Position numbers and translations under genes: made by a program
Shown here: positions 1-6,249 of the stretch, piece by piece
How the letters are laid out: each line of letters begins with the position of its first letter
Numbering within the stretch: position 1 is the stretch's first letter
Assembly: GCA_007129985.1 (NCBI GenBank)
Contig: SKUL01000232.1
Location: 1 to 8,679 of the forward strand
Length of the DNA: 8,679 nt
Source: Flavobacteriales bacterium
GTDB taxonomy: Bacteria > Bacteroidota > Bacteroidia > Flavobacteriales_D > SKUL01
Direction: 5' to 3'
The notes under the pieces: model-generated
What the model was told of the DNA's origin: nothing
Seen by the model: only the letters and a program-made list of their open reading frames with translations
Databases searched by the model: none

Positions 1-815
1 ATCCACAGGTCCTCAAGGGCTTTTTCGCCTTTGGCAATATCTGCAACTCGCGGTGTGGAACCGTCGAGCCAAATGCCTTTGTTCATCTCCGCACCGAAAA
101 GCAGGGGTTTTCCTTCCTCCAGAAAAATGGTGCTTTCGGGCTTTGAAGTCTTTTCTGTGAAAACTTCAAAGGCTCCGTCGTTGAAGACGTTGCAATTTTG
201 GTAGATTTCAATAAGCGAAGTGCCCCGATGGCGATCGGCGGCCAGCAGTATATCGCGCAAATGTTTGGGGTCGCGATCCATGGCGCGGGCAATAAACGAG
301 CCGTCCGCTCCGGCGGCCAAAGCCAAGGGGTTGAAAGGGTGATCAAGCGAGCCCATGGGCGTACTCTTGGTAACGGTACCCTCCGGTGAAGTGGGAGAGT
401 ATTGTCCCTTGGTAAGTCCGTAAATCTCATTGTTGAACAGCAACACATTCAAATCTACGTTACGCCGCAGCAGGTGAATGAGGTGATTGCCGCCAATAGA
501 AAGCGCATCACCGTCCCCGGTAATAAGCCACACGCTCAAATCCGGACGCGTGGTTTTCACCCCACTGGCAATAGCCGGTGCCCTGCCGTGGATGCTGTGC
601 ATGCCGTAGGTGTTCATGTAATAAGGAAAGCGCGAAGAGCACCCGATGCCGGAAATAAATACCACGTCTTCGGGGCGTCGGCCGGCCTCCGGCATGATAG
701 ACTGCACTTGCTTCAGTATGGAATAGTCGCCACAACCCGGACACCATCGCACTTCCTGGTCGGTGGCAAAATCCTTGGGGCTCATTTCGGCGGGAGATAT
801 GGTTGCTGTGCTCAT
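1..815 (-). CDS. korB: 2-oxoacid (probably 2-oxoglutarate):ferredoxin oxidoreductase, beta subunit, 3' end cut by window edge
   Basis: Beta subunit of the enzyme that decarboxylates a 2-oxoacid to its acyl-CoA and passes electrons to ferredoxin, in the cytoplasm. The frame is open from the ATG at 815-813 to the left edge, giving 271 codons; homologues are usually about 330-345 residues, so the C-terminal part is missing. Visible features are CPGC at residues 25-28, a third cysteine at 59 (GCSSR) and a fourth at 208 (YQNC), the usual ligands of the beta-subunit 4Fe-4S cluster. The TPP/Mg-binding GDGD is at 100-103, followed by the NNEIYGLTKGQ stretch at 128-138. The start codon overlaps the korA stop codon (ATGA, 4 nt), so the two are translationally coupled. 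The 2-oxoglutarate rather than pyruvate assignment is inferred from similarity to Bacteroidota KorB proteins; substrate cannot be proved from sequence. Confidence 0.93.
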   Translation of the reverse strand, partial: MSTATISPAEMSPKDFATDQEVRWCPGCGDYSILKQVQSIMPEAGRRPEDVVFISGIGCSSRFPYYMNTYGMHSIHGRAPAIASGVKTTRPDLSVWLITGDGDALSIGGNHLIHLLRRNVDLNVLLFNNEIYGLTKGQYSPTSPEGTVTKSTPMGSLDHPFNPLALAAGADGSFIARAMDRDPKHLRDILLAADRHRGTSLIEIYQNCNVFNDGAFEVFTEKTSKPESTIFLEEGKPLLFGAEMNKGIWLDGSTPRVADIAKGEKALEDLW

Positions 816-2683
816 GCGTTCAATGTTTTAATAGCGGCCTCTTTGATTTCCTCCGTGCGAAGGGGCATTCCCTGCACCTTGTTCAGGCCCTGTGCATCAA
901 TGAGAAATTCTGCGCGAATCAATTGTCGCAATTGGCCGCGATTCAGTTCAGGTATGAGAACTTTTTTGAAGTTGCCAAGAACTTCTCCGAGGTTTTTGGG
1001 GAAGGGAAACAGGTGACGCAGGTGCGCGTGACTAACCTTGTAACCCTCCTCGTTCAAATCCCTCACGGCGGTGCGGATAGCGCCATAGGTGCTTCCCCAA
1101 CCCAGAATCAGCAGCTCGCCTTTCTCTTCGCCAAGTTCAATGCTGAGTTCGGGGAAGAAATCAGCGATGCGCCGCACTTTGTCCTCACGCAATTTTATCA
1201 TGCGCTCGTGGTTTTCGGGGTCGTAGGAAACATTTCCGGTGAGGTCTTGCTTCTCCAGACCACCAATGCGGTGCTGCAGATTGGTCATCCCGGGAGTGGC
1301 CCATTTGCGCACGCCACGTTCGTCGCGTTGATAAGGGAGGTAGTCACCTTCCTTGTAGTCATCGGGATTGGCAAAGTTGGGTTGAATGGGTTTCAAATCA
1401 TCCGACTTGGGGAATCGCCAGGGCTCGGCTCCGTTGGCTACATAGCCGTCGGTAAGCAGAATCACCGGCGTCATGTGCTCAACCGCAATGCGTACGGCTT
1501 CGTAGGCCATCCAGAAACAGTCTGACGGGTGCGCGGCAGCAATCACCGGAACAGGAGCCTCGCCGTTGCGACCGTTCAGGGCCTGCAACAAATCGGCCTG
1601 CTCCGTTTTGGTGGGCAGTCCGGTAGATGGTCCCCCGCGTTGCACGTTCACCACTACGAGGGGTATCTCGAGCATCACGGCCAATCCAAGGGCCTCGCCT
1701 TTTAGCGCAATACCCGGCCCTGAGGAGGCGGTAACTCCCAGTCCACCCGCGAACGACGAACCAATGGCTGAGCAAATAGCCGCAATCTCATCCTCGGCCT
1801 GAAAAGTGCGCACACCAAAATTCTTGTGTCGCGCCAGCTCGTGAAGAATATCTGATGCAGGGGTGATGGGGTAGGAGCCGTAAAAAAGCTCTAATCCGGC
1901 TTTTTCAGCACCGGCAATCAGTCCGATGGCCGTGGCCTGGTTTCCCATGATGTTGCGGTACACCCCTTTCTTGAGGGGAGCAGGCTTGACGTCGTATCTG
2001 CTGGTAAAGGTCTCAGAGGTGTCGCCAAAATTGTATCCGGCGCGGAGCACGGCCTCGTTTGATTTGATGATGTCGGGCTTGCCGGCAAACTTCTCGTTCA
2101 AAAAGTCGAGCGTACGGTTCAGGCTGCGGTTGTACATCCAGCAGATAAAACCGAGCACAAACATGTTTTTGCTTCGGTCTTTTTCCTTCATGCCCAGCTC
2201 AAAGTCCTTGAGGGCCTCGCGGGTCATCTGCGTAACGGCAATTTCCACCACGCGGTATTGCCCCAGACTTTGGTCGGTAAGCGGATTTTGTACATCCACG
2301 TAACCGGCCAGTCGCAGGTTTTTCTTGTCGAAACCATCTGTGTTCGCAATGATGGTTCCGCCGATTTTCAAATTGCTCAGGTTAGCTTTGAGTGCTGCGG
2401 CGTTCATCACCACGAGCACGTCGCACTGATCGCCCGGCGAAAAAACTTCTACACTTCCGAAGTGAAGTTGAAATCCTGAAACGCCGGCAAGCGTACCCTG
2501 CGGGGCGCGTATCTCTGCCGGGAAATTCGGAAACGTGCTGATATCGTTGCCAAAAAGGGCGTTGGTGTCAGAAAACTGACTTCCGGTTAGCTGAATTCCG
2601 TCGCCGGAGTCTCCGGCAAAAAGTATGGTTACCGCTTTGCGATCTTCGGTACGGGCGGTTTTTGTTGTATTTTCGGCTTCCAC
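812..2683 (-). CDS. korA: 2-oxoacid (probably 2-oxoglutarate):ferredoxin oxidoreductase, fused gamma-alpha subunit
   Basis: Partner of KorB; together they convert 2-oxoglutarate and CoA to succinyl-CoA with reduced ferredoxin. The chain fuses a gamma domain to the alpha (TPP-dependent) domain. Numbered from the longest frame (ATG at 2749), the gamma glycine-rich motif AGDSGDG is at 45-51. The alpha domain begins near 268 with GNQATAIGL, followed by YPITP at 293-297 and SSGPG at 342-346. The C-terminal transketolase-like domain (LILGWGSTYG, 547-556) runs to the end. I choose the GTG at 2683-2681 (residue 23 of the long frame, giving 623 aa). A consensus -7 promoter element ends only 1 nt before the upstream ATG, so a transcript from it would start at or after that ATG, and the first 22 residues look unlike any domain. 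The 623-aa length also suits the family better. The gene is first in its operon and overlaps korB by 4 nt. The function is secure; the start is an inference. Confidence 0.92.
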   Translation of the reverse strand: MEAENTTKTARTEDRKAVTILFAGDSGDGIQLTGSQFSDTNALFGNDISTFPNFPAEIRAPQGTLAGVSGFQLHFGSVEVFSPGDQCDVLVVMNAAALKANLSNLKIGGTIIANTDGFDKKNLRLAGYVDVQNPLTDQSLGQYRVVEIAVTQMTREALKDFELGMKEKDRSKNMFVLGFICWMYNRSLNRTLDFLNEKFAGKPDIIKSNEAVLRAGYNFGDTSETFTSRYDVKPAPLKKGVYRNIMGNQATAIGLIAGAEKAGLELFYGSYPITPASDILHELARHKNFGVRTFQAEDEIAAICSAIGSSFAGGLGVTASSGPGIALKGEALGLAVMLEIPLVVVNVQRGGPSTGLPTKTEQADLLQALNGRNGEAPVPVIAAAHPSDCFWMAYEAVRIAVEHMTPVILLTDGYVANGAEPWRFPKSDDLKPIQPNFANPDDYKEGDYLPYQRDERGVRKWATPGMTNLQHRIGGLEKQDLTGNVSYDPENHERMIKLREDKVRRIADFFPELSIELGEEKGELLILGWGSTYGAIRTAVRDLNEEGYKVSHAHLRHLFPFPKNLGEVLGNFKKVLIPELNRGQLRQLIRAEFLIDAQGLNKVQGMPLRTEEIKEAAIKTLNA

Positions 2684-2750
2684 AAATGGAGGTTTGTATG
2701 GGTAGAACCGCAGCCGCTCAGGAATGTTGAGTGTTCTGCGAAATTTCATG

Positions 2751-2782
2751 CAAAGGTATCTCCATTGAGGAACGTAACCAAA
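2751..2782 (-). promoter_or_regulatory. Bacteroidota-type promoter for korA-korB
   Basis: On the minus strand TTTG (2782-2779) is followed after 20 nt by TACCTTTG (2758-2751). This matches the Bacteroidota sigma-ABfr consensus, TTG/TTTG at -33 and TAnnTTTG at -7 with 17-23 nt between. Transcription should begin around 2748-2745. That leaves a leader of about 60 nt before the GTG at 2683 and puts the upstream ATG (2749-2747) at or before the transcript start. Confidence 0.65.
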
Positions 2783-2819
2783 CGCAGTAATTTAATTCCA
2801 ACCCTAAACCTAATCGAAG

Positions 2820-4130
2820 ATGCAAAGAGTTTACGAAACCATTATGCAGAGGGGTATCCGGCCATTCTTGGGCGGCTTTCTGCTCGCAACTGCGGCTGCA
2901 TTACCATTCAACATTTCGGCACAATGCGACGGCGAACGCTACCGTGAATTTGTGTTCAGTAGCTGGGATGTGGAGAGTGACGTTCAATATGGTGCCAACC
3001 TTAATTCGGGCGGCAACATGCAGAACCTTTTTCTGGATGTGTACACACCGGAAGGCGACAGCGAAACAGACCGACCGCTGATCATTGTGGCCCACGGAGG
3101 TTCATTTGTGGCGGGGAGTAAAACAGGAAACGACGTGGTTCCGCTGTGTCAGGATTTTGCGCGGCTGGGCTATGTAGCCGCTTCCATTCAGTATCGTTTG
3201 GGAGCCACGGATCCCGGGCAGTTTATCCCCACACCCAATTCTGTAACCAAGGCGGTTTGGCGGGCTGTGCACGACGCGCGCGCTGCCATTCGTTTTTTCA
3301 GGAAATCAGCTGAGGAGGATGGAAATCCCTACGGCATCAATCCCGACAAGGTGTTTATGGTGGGTGTATCGGCAGGTGGTTTTATGGCCCTCCACACCGG
3401 ATTCCTGAACTCATTGGATGAAGTGCCCGAAGGAATTGACATGGATGCTCCCGGACTGGATGGCGGGCTTGAAGGAAACTCGGGCAACGCAGGATTCAGC
3501 TCAGAACTTACGGCCATTGTGAATATTGCCGGTGCCATTGGTGATACTACCTGGATGCAGGCCAACGAAACCCCGGTTTTGAGCTTTCACGGTGATGAAG
3601 ACGGAACTGTGCCTTACGGTTCGGAGACCCTCGTTTTTCTCGGGTTTATCAACTTGATTCCTGTAGATGGCAGCGCTTCTATCCAGGCGCGTGCTGAGAA
3701 CATCGGGCTTACGGCCTGCCTCGAAACGCACGAAGGTTTTGACCATGTTCCCCACAGCACCAACAGTGATATTTACGATACCACCATTGTGATTTCGCGC
3801 AACTGGTTGTACCACTTTGTGTGCGACGCACCGCTTACCTGCGAGTACGGGCCGGCACCCATACCCACGTCGGTGGATGAGGTGGTTGCCGTTGGGCGGG
3901 TAAAAGCCTTTCCTAATCCTGTGCGCGACCATGTAAATGTGGACTTGAGCGAGTTGGGAGCCGGTGTTCACCTCCGGTTGTTCAATACACTCGGAGCACT
4001 TGTGTTTGATTACGGAATTCAAAACGCCGATTGGGTAACCCTGCACAGGCAAGGTCTGCCCGCGGGAATGTATCTGTTGGAAGTAACGCACCGTAGTGAG
4101 CGAAATACCATTCGTCTCATTATGGACTAG
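2820..4130 (+). CDS. Secreted alpha/beta-hydrolase esterase (carboxylesterase/feruloyl-esterase-like) with type IX secretion C-terminal tail
   Basis: Predicted exported serine hydrolase, 436 aa. Residues 1-35 look like a Sec signal peptide: basic start, hydrophobic stretch PFLGGFLLATAAALPF at 15-30, and likely cleavage after NISA before Q35. A second ATG (residue 9, at 2844) would give a shorter, equally good signal. The hydrolase domain covers about 55-335. It has the oxyanion-hole HGG at 92-94, nucleophile elbow GVSAGG with Ser184, probable acid Asp261 (HG..D..VP) and probable His309 in GFDH. Residues 363-436 form a T9SS sorting domain: AFPNPVRDHVNVDL near the front and a GMYLLEV...RLIMD ending, the form recognised by the Por secretion machinery. 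Cysteines at 36, 110, 300, 335 and 341 could form disulfides outside the cell. The substrate is unknown; the fold suits acyl or aryl esters on carbohydrates or peptides. It is a single-gene unit, divergent from korA, ending at a strong terminator. Confidence 0.9.
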   Translation: MQRVYETIMQRGIRPFLGGFLLATAAALPFNISAQCDGERYREFVFSSWDVESDVQYGANLNSGGNMQNLFLDVYTPEGDSETDRPLIIVAHGGSFVAGSKTGNDVVPLCQDFARLGYVAASIQYRLGATDPGQFIPTPNSVTKAVWRAVHDARAAIRFFRKSAEEDGNPYGINPDKVFMVGVSAGGFMALHTGFLNSLDEVPEGIDMDAPGLDGGLEGNSGNAGFSSELTAIVNIAGAIGDTTWMQANETPVLSFHGDEDGTVPYGSETLVFLGFINLIPVDGSASIQARAENIGLTACLETHEGFDHVPHSTNSDIYDTTIVISRNWLYHFVCDAPLTCEYGPAPIPTSVDEVVAVGRVKAFPNPVRDHVNVDLSELGAGVHLRLFNTLGALVFDYGIQNADWVTLHRQGLPAGMYLLEVTHRSERNTIRLIMD

Positions 4131-4151
4131 CCACTCGTACAGCTGATGACG

Positions 4152-4182
4152 AAAAACCCGGTGCTCCGCGCCGGGTTTTTTT
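4152..4182 (+). terminator. Rho-independent terminator after the esterase gene (possibly bidirectional)
   Basis: The stem CCCGGTGC (4157-4164) pairs with GCGCCGGG (4168-4175), with one G-T wobble and a 3-nt loop TCC. It is extended by five A-T pairs (4152-4156 with 4176-4180) and followed by a run of seven T's (4176-4182). It starts 21 nt after the esterase stop codon. The A-run on the left side gives a T-run on the minus strand, so it could also stop transcripts arriving from engB. Confidence 0.9.
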
Positions 4183-4212
4183 GTTGGAGGTGTTTGGGGT
4201 TAACTTGCTCGT

Positions 4213-4269
4213 AGAAATCTCTGTTGGGTTTGGTTTAGGAGTGAGATTTCTCTCCAGACATGCGTCGGA
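4213..4269 (+). repeat. 57-nt direct repeat, copy 1
   Basis: Matches copy 2 (4386-4442) without gaps at 49 of 57 positions. It contains a perfect 9-bp inverted repeat, AGAAATCTC (4213-4221) and GAGATTTCT (4243-4251), with a 21-nt loop. It ends in GACATGCGTCGGA. Most mismatches fall in the loop, so the stem arms are what is conserved. Confidence 0.85.
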
Positions 4270-4385
4270 ATCTCGTTCCTCAATACTCCGGTCGAGATAA
4301 CAATAAGATGACATCGAAATGTATGCTTGATTATTAGAGTTTTGTCATTTCGACCGTAGCAACGACGCCAGGAGTTGCGGAGTGG

Positions 4386-4442
4386 AGAAATCTCGGCTAG
4401 ATTTGGTTAAGGTCTGAGATTTCTCTCCCGACATGCGTCGGA
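4386..4442 (+). repeat. 57-nt direct repeat, copy 2
   Basis: Second copy, 173 nt downstream of the first. The arms extend to 10 bp here: GAGAAATCTC (4385-4394) and GAGATTTCTC (4416-4425). The tail forms its own small hairpin, CCGAC (4428-4432), loop ATGC, GTCGG (4437-4441). In copy 1 this hairpin is broken by a single C-to-A change. Confidence 0.85.
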
Positions 4443-4447
4443 TTGAA

Positions 4448-4467
4448 CGACCTGACGTACAAGGTCG
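4448..4467. repeat. Small inverted repeat at the edge of the repeat mosaic
   Basis: CGACCT (4448-4453) and AGGTCG (4462-4467) are perfect complements around an 8-nt loop. It follows copy 2 by 5 nt and may be the decayed outer end of another unit. There is no T-run beside it, so it does not look like a terminator for engB. Confidence 0.45.
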
Positions 4468-4584
4468 GGATGGTCTTATTAGCCAGCCAACCAGTTAGCG
4501 TCCAAAGGGTCTGACTACGTTGGGAGCAGAAGTGTAGCCAAGTCTTTCCCACCATCTCATCTCCATACACCAAAATCCCCTTTC

Positions 4585-5217
4585 TTACACCTTGCCCTGC
4601 TTTTGCATTTCAGCAAAAAGCGGATTGGTGCGGGTGATGATATCGAGCAGTTCGCTTCTTCCCGCTGACGAGGTGGCCGATGTAGAAACCTGAACCGGAA
4701 GCTCCTCCCAGCTTTTCAGCATTTCCTTCTTGTAATTGCGCAGACTTTTGTGAAGCTGACTGCTGCTCAGCTTGTCAATCTTGGTAAACACCATCACAAA
4801 CGGAATGCCCTTGGTAGCGCACCACGCCATAAACTCCATGTCAATGCGCTGAGGTTCCAATCGGGCGTCAATCAGCACAAAGAGGTACATCAGGTTTTTG
4901 CGATGCAGAATGTACTTGCGCGTAAACTCACTCCACTTTACCTGCTCCTTTTTGGATGTTTTGGCAAAGCCGTAGCCGGGTAAATCCACCAGATACCAGG
5001 GGTCGGCCTTTTCATTGATGAGAAAGTGATTGATAAGTTGGGTTTTGCCCGGGCGTCCCGATGTTTTGGCCAGTGATTTACGACCGGTGAGCATATTAAT
5101 CAAGGATGATTTACCCACATTTGAGCGGCCAATAAAGGCGTATTCAGGGTAGGTCGGCTCCGGACATAGCTCAGGCCGTGTGTTGCTCACTACAAAATCA
5201 GCCGTGTGGATAATCAT
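4585..5217 (-). CDS. engB: Ribosome biogenesis GTP-binding protein EngB (YihA/YsxC family)
   Basis: Cytoplasmic GTPase, 210 aa, needed for late assembly of the large ribosomal subunit in bacteria where it has been studied. All G motifs are in order: G1 GRSNVGKS at 30-37, G2 region SGRPGKTQ with Thr59, G3 DLPGYG at 78-83, G4 TKID at 145-148, and G5 STSATS at 178-183. Length and spacing are normal for the family. The ATG overlaps the stop codon of the upstream hydrolase gene by 4 nt (ATGA), so it is the second gene of that two-gene unit and probably depends on its promoter. It ends in TAA at 4587-4585; no terminator lies close behind it, and its transcript may run into the repeat region. Confidence 0.97.
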   Translation of the reverse strand: MIIHTADFVVSNTRPELCPEPTYPEYAFIGRSNVGKSSLINMLTGRKSLAKTSGRPGKTQLINHFLINEKADPWYLVDLPGYGFAKTSKKEQVKWSEFTRKYILHRKNLMYLFVLIDARLEPQRIDMEFMAWCATKGIPFVMVFTKIDKLSSSQLHKSLRNYKKEMLKSWEELPVQVSTSATSSAGRSELLDIITRTNPLFAEMQKQGKV

Positions 5218-5978
5218 ACCAGCCCGCGTTGCTTCAGCCAGCCATCCAGAATCCCGTTAAAAGTTTCGGGGTGCTCCATCATGGGCGCGTGGGCGCACTT
5301 GTCAATCCAAAACAAATCCGAATCGGGCAAAAACTCGTTGAATTCTTCGGCTACCTCGGGTGGAGTAATGGTGTCGTTCTTTCCCCAGATAAGGCAAACC
5401 GGCATCTTGTAATTGGGCAGTTCATCGCGCATGTTGTGCCTTATGGCCGATTTGGCGAGGTAAAGCACCTTGAGTAGTTTGCCGCGGTCGCTCACAAGGT
5501 CAAACACCACATCTACCAACTCGTCGGTAACCATGGCAGGGTCGTAAAAGGTAACGGCAATTTTACCTCTAATATAGTCCTTGTCGCTACGCCGTGGAAA
5601 AGAGCCTCCAAAAGCATTCTCATAAAGTCCTGAACTTCCGGTGAGCACCATGGCGCCCACTTTTTCCATGCGCTTCAATGTGTACACCAGTGCCACGTGT
5701 CCGCCCAGTGAATTGCCCAACAAAATCACGTCGTTGTATCCCTGGTGGTCCACAAAATCCTCAATGTATTTGGCGAGATTCTTTACGCTGGTTTTGGTAA
5801 TGGGCATGTCGTAGAGCGGCATCAGTGGCACCACCACCTTGTGGGTTTTTGAAAAATGCCCGATTACACCGTCAAAATTGCTGAGCGCACCAAAGAGCCC
5901 GTGCAAAATCATAATCACACGTCCCTCACCTTTTTCAAGGTACCTGAATTTTCCGTCCTGCTGAATCTGGTAACTCAT
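5214..5978 (-). CDS. Alpha/beta hydrolase fold protein, cytoplasmic, substrate unknown
   Basis: 254 aa, no signal peptide or membrane segment. The hydrolase fold is complete. It has the oxyanion-loop HGLFG at 26-30, nucleophile elbow GNSLGG with Ser90, acid Asp202 in WGKNDTITPP, and His230 in CAHAPMMEHPE, close to the C terminus. A cap region lies between about 118 and 188. The motifs resemble the MhpC/BioH-like esterase group, but the sequence does not identify a substrate and I give no symbol. It is co-transcribed with engB (4-nt overlap) and, from memory, this pairing beside mraZ recurs in Bacteroidota, so it may be a housekeeping enzyme. The start is supported by AGAGG 6 nt before the ATG, which is of some note because Shine-Dalgarno sites are rare in this phylum, and by the promoter about 90 nt upstream. 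Confidence 0.9.
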   Translation of the reverse strand: MSYQIQQDGKFRYLEKGEGRVIMILHGLFGALSNFDGVIGHFSKTHKVVVPLMPLYDMPITKTSVKNLAKYIEDFVDHQGYNDVILLGNSLGGHVALVYTLKRMEKVGAMVLTGSSGLYENAFGGSFPRRSDKDYIRGKIAVTFYDPAMVTDELVDVVFDLVSDRGKLLKVLYLAKSAIRHNMRDELPNYKMPVCLIWGKNDTITPPEVAEEFNEFLPDSDLFWIDKCAHAPMMEHPETFNGILDGWLKQRGLV

Positions 5979-6065
5979 TTGCGCCTCTTTATCGCTTCAA
6001 AATTAAACTTTTTGCTGCAAGCTCCTGCCATCTCAATGACGGCACCCAAGCTGTCGCGGACTTCG

Positions 6066-6098
6066 CAAATATAGAATTCCGCGCGGTTGTCAGCGCAA
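6066..6098 (-). promoter_or_regulatory. Bacteroidota-type promoter for the hydrolase-engB unit
   Basis: On the minus strand TTG (6098-6096) is followed after 22 nt by TATATTTG (6073-6066), a full match to TAnnTTTG at an allowed spacing. Transcription would start near 6062-6058 and give a leader of about 80 nt before the ATG at 5978. It is divergent from mraZ; the two control regions share the 271-nt gap. Confidence 0.65.
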
Positions 6099-6166
6099 TA
6101 CTTCCACATTTTACCACTGTTCTTTCTCGCCTCCATCCAATAATTGGGTTGGTTCGTCGTTAAAAG

Positions 6167-6175
6167 TTATCCACA
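6167..6175 (+). promoter_or_regulatory. Perfect DnaA-box match upstream of mraZ
   Basis: TTATCCACA is identical to the classical DnaA 9-mer. It ends 2 nt before the first GTGGGA box, and its CCAC (6171-6174) with the box's GTGG (6178-6181) forms an inverted repeat around AAA. It may be a real DnaA site, an inverted MraZ half-site, or chance. There is no cluster of further DnaA boxes or AT-rich unwinding region, so this is not an origin. Confidence 0.45.
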
Positions 6176-6177
6176 AA

Positions 6178-6213
6178 GTGGGATTTTTTGTCAGATAGTG
6201 GAAATATGTGGGA
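6178..6213 (+). promoter_or_regulatory. MraZ operator: GTGGRA boxes on a 10-bp lattice
   Basis: GTGGGA at 6178-6183, GTGGAA at 6198-6203 and GTGGGA at 6208-6213 start 20 and 10 nt apart; the skipped slot at 6188 holds a degenerate TTGTCA. E. coli MraZ is known to bind TGGGN direct repeats separated by 5 nt, i.e. a 10-nt period, upstream of its own gene, so position and spacing both fit autoregulation. The last box ends 36 nt before the mraZ start. A weak -7-like TAGATTCG (6223-6230, one mismatch) lies just downstream, so MraZ bound here could block initiation. Confidence 0.7.
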
Positions 6214-6249
6214 GATTCTTTTTAGATTCGCTCCGTGAATAAATGTTAA

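Larger units (their letters stand above)
4211..4470. repeat. Mosaic of alternating palindromic repeat units (REP/BIME-like)
   Basis: Units of about 50-60 nt alternate in orientation. A unit reading leftward (4302 to 4243) starts TGTTATCTCGACCGGAG and ends GAGAGAAATCTC. A unit reading rightward (4343-4394) starts TGTCATTTCGACCGTAG and ends GGAGAAATCTC. Partial units lie outside these at 4213-4221 (plus) and 4416-4442 (minus). The two inner heads also form a perfect 8-bp inverted repeat, TCGAAATG (4314-4321) with CATTTCGA (4346-4353). Similar CATTTCGACC...GGAGAAATCTC units are, from memory, common between genes in Bacteroidota. Comparison with REP/BIME elements is by architecture only; no transposase lies nearby. 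Confidence 0.7.
4183..4584. other. Non-coding convergent intergenic region holding repeat units
   Basis: This is the gap between the 3' ends of the esterase gene (plus) and engB (minus). I see no credible gene: the only short open frame, on the minus strand at 4120-4314, runs through the terminator and the repeats and has low-complexity content. From about 4211 to 4470 it is built of inverted and direct repeats, listed separately. From about 4470 to 4584 I see nothing recognisable. Confidence 0.75.

Noticed and set aside
803..1525. 240-codon open frame on the plus strand over korA
   Set aside because: Fully antisense to the conserved C-terminal half of korA; an effect of codon bias in a moderately GC-rich gene.
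2765..2795. Possible esterase promoter: TTG (2765-2767), 20 nt, TAATTTAA (2788-2795)
   Set aside because: Spacing is right, but the -7 element departs from TAnnTTTG at two positions. Too weak to list as a feature, though no better candidate is seen.
3501..4091. 196-codon open frame on the minus strand over the esterase gene
   Set aside because: Antisense to the acid/His region and T9SS tail of the esterase; no motif and no promoter or start context of its own.
4120..4314. 64-codon minus-strand open frame in the intergenic repeat region
   Set aside because: Made of the terminator and repeat units read as protein; no family similarity and low-complexity content.
4213..4442. CRISPR array or insertion-sequence ends
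   Set aside because: Only two imperfect direct copies, unequal and alternating units, no regular spacers, no cas or transposase gene, and no flanking target duplication that I can see.
6167..6213. Replication origin near the DnaA box
   Set aside because: Only one DnaA box and no AT-rich unwinding element or dnaA/dnaN neighbour; the surrounding genes are the dcw cluster.
6223..6230. TAGATTCG as the -7 element of the mraZ promoter
   Set aside because: One mismatch to TAnnTTTG and no TTG at 17-23 nt upstream. Mentioned only as a weak candidate next to the MraZ boxes.
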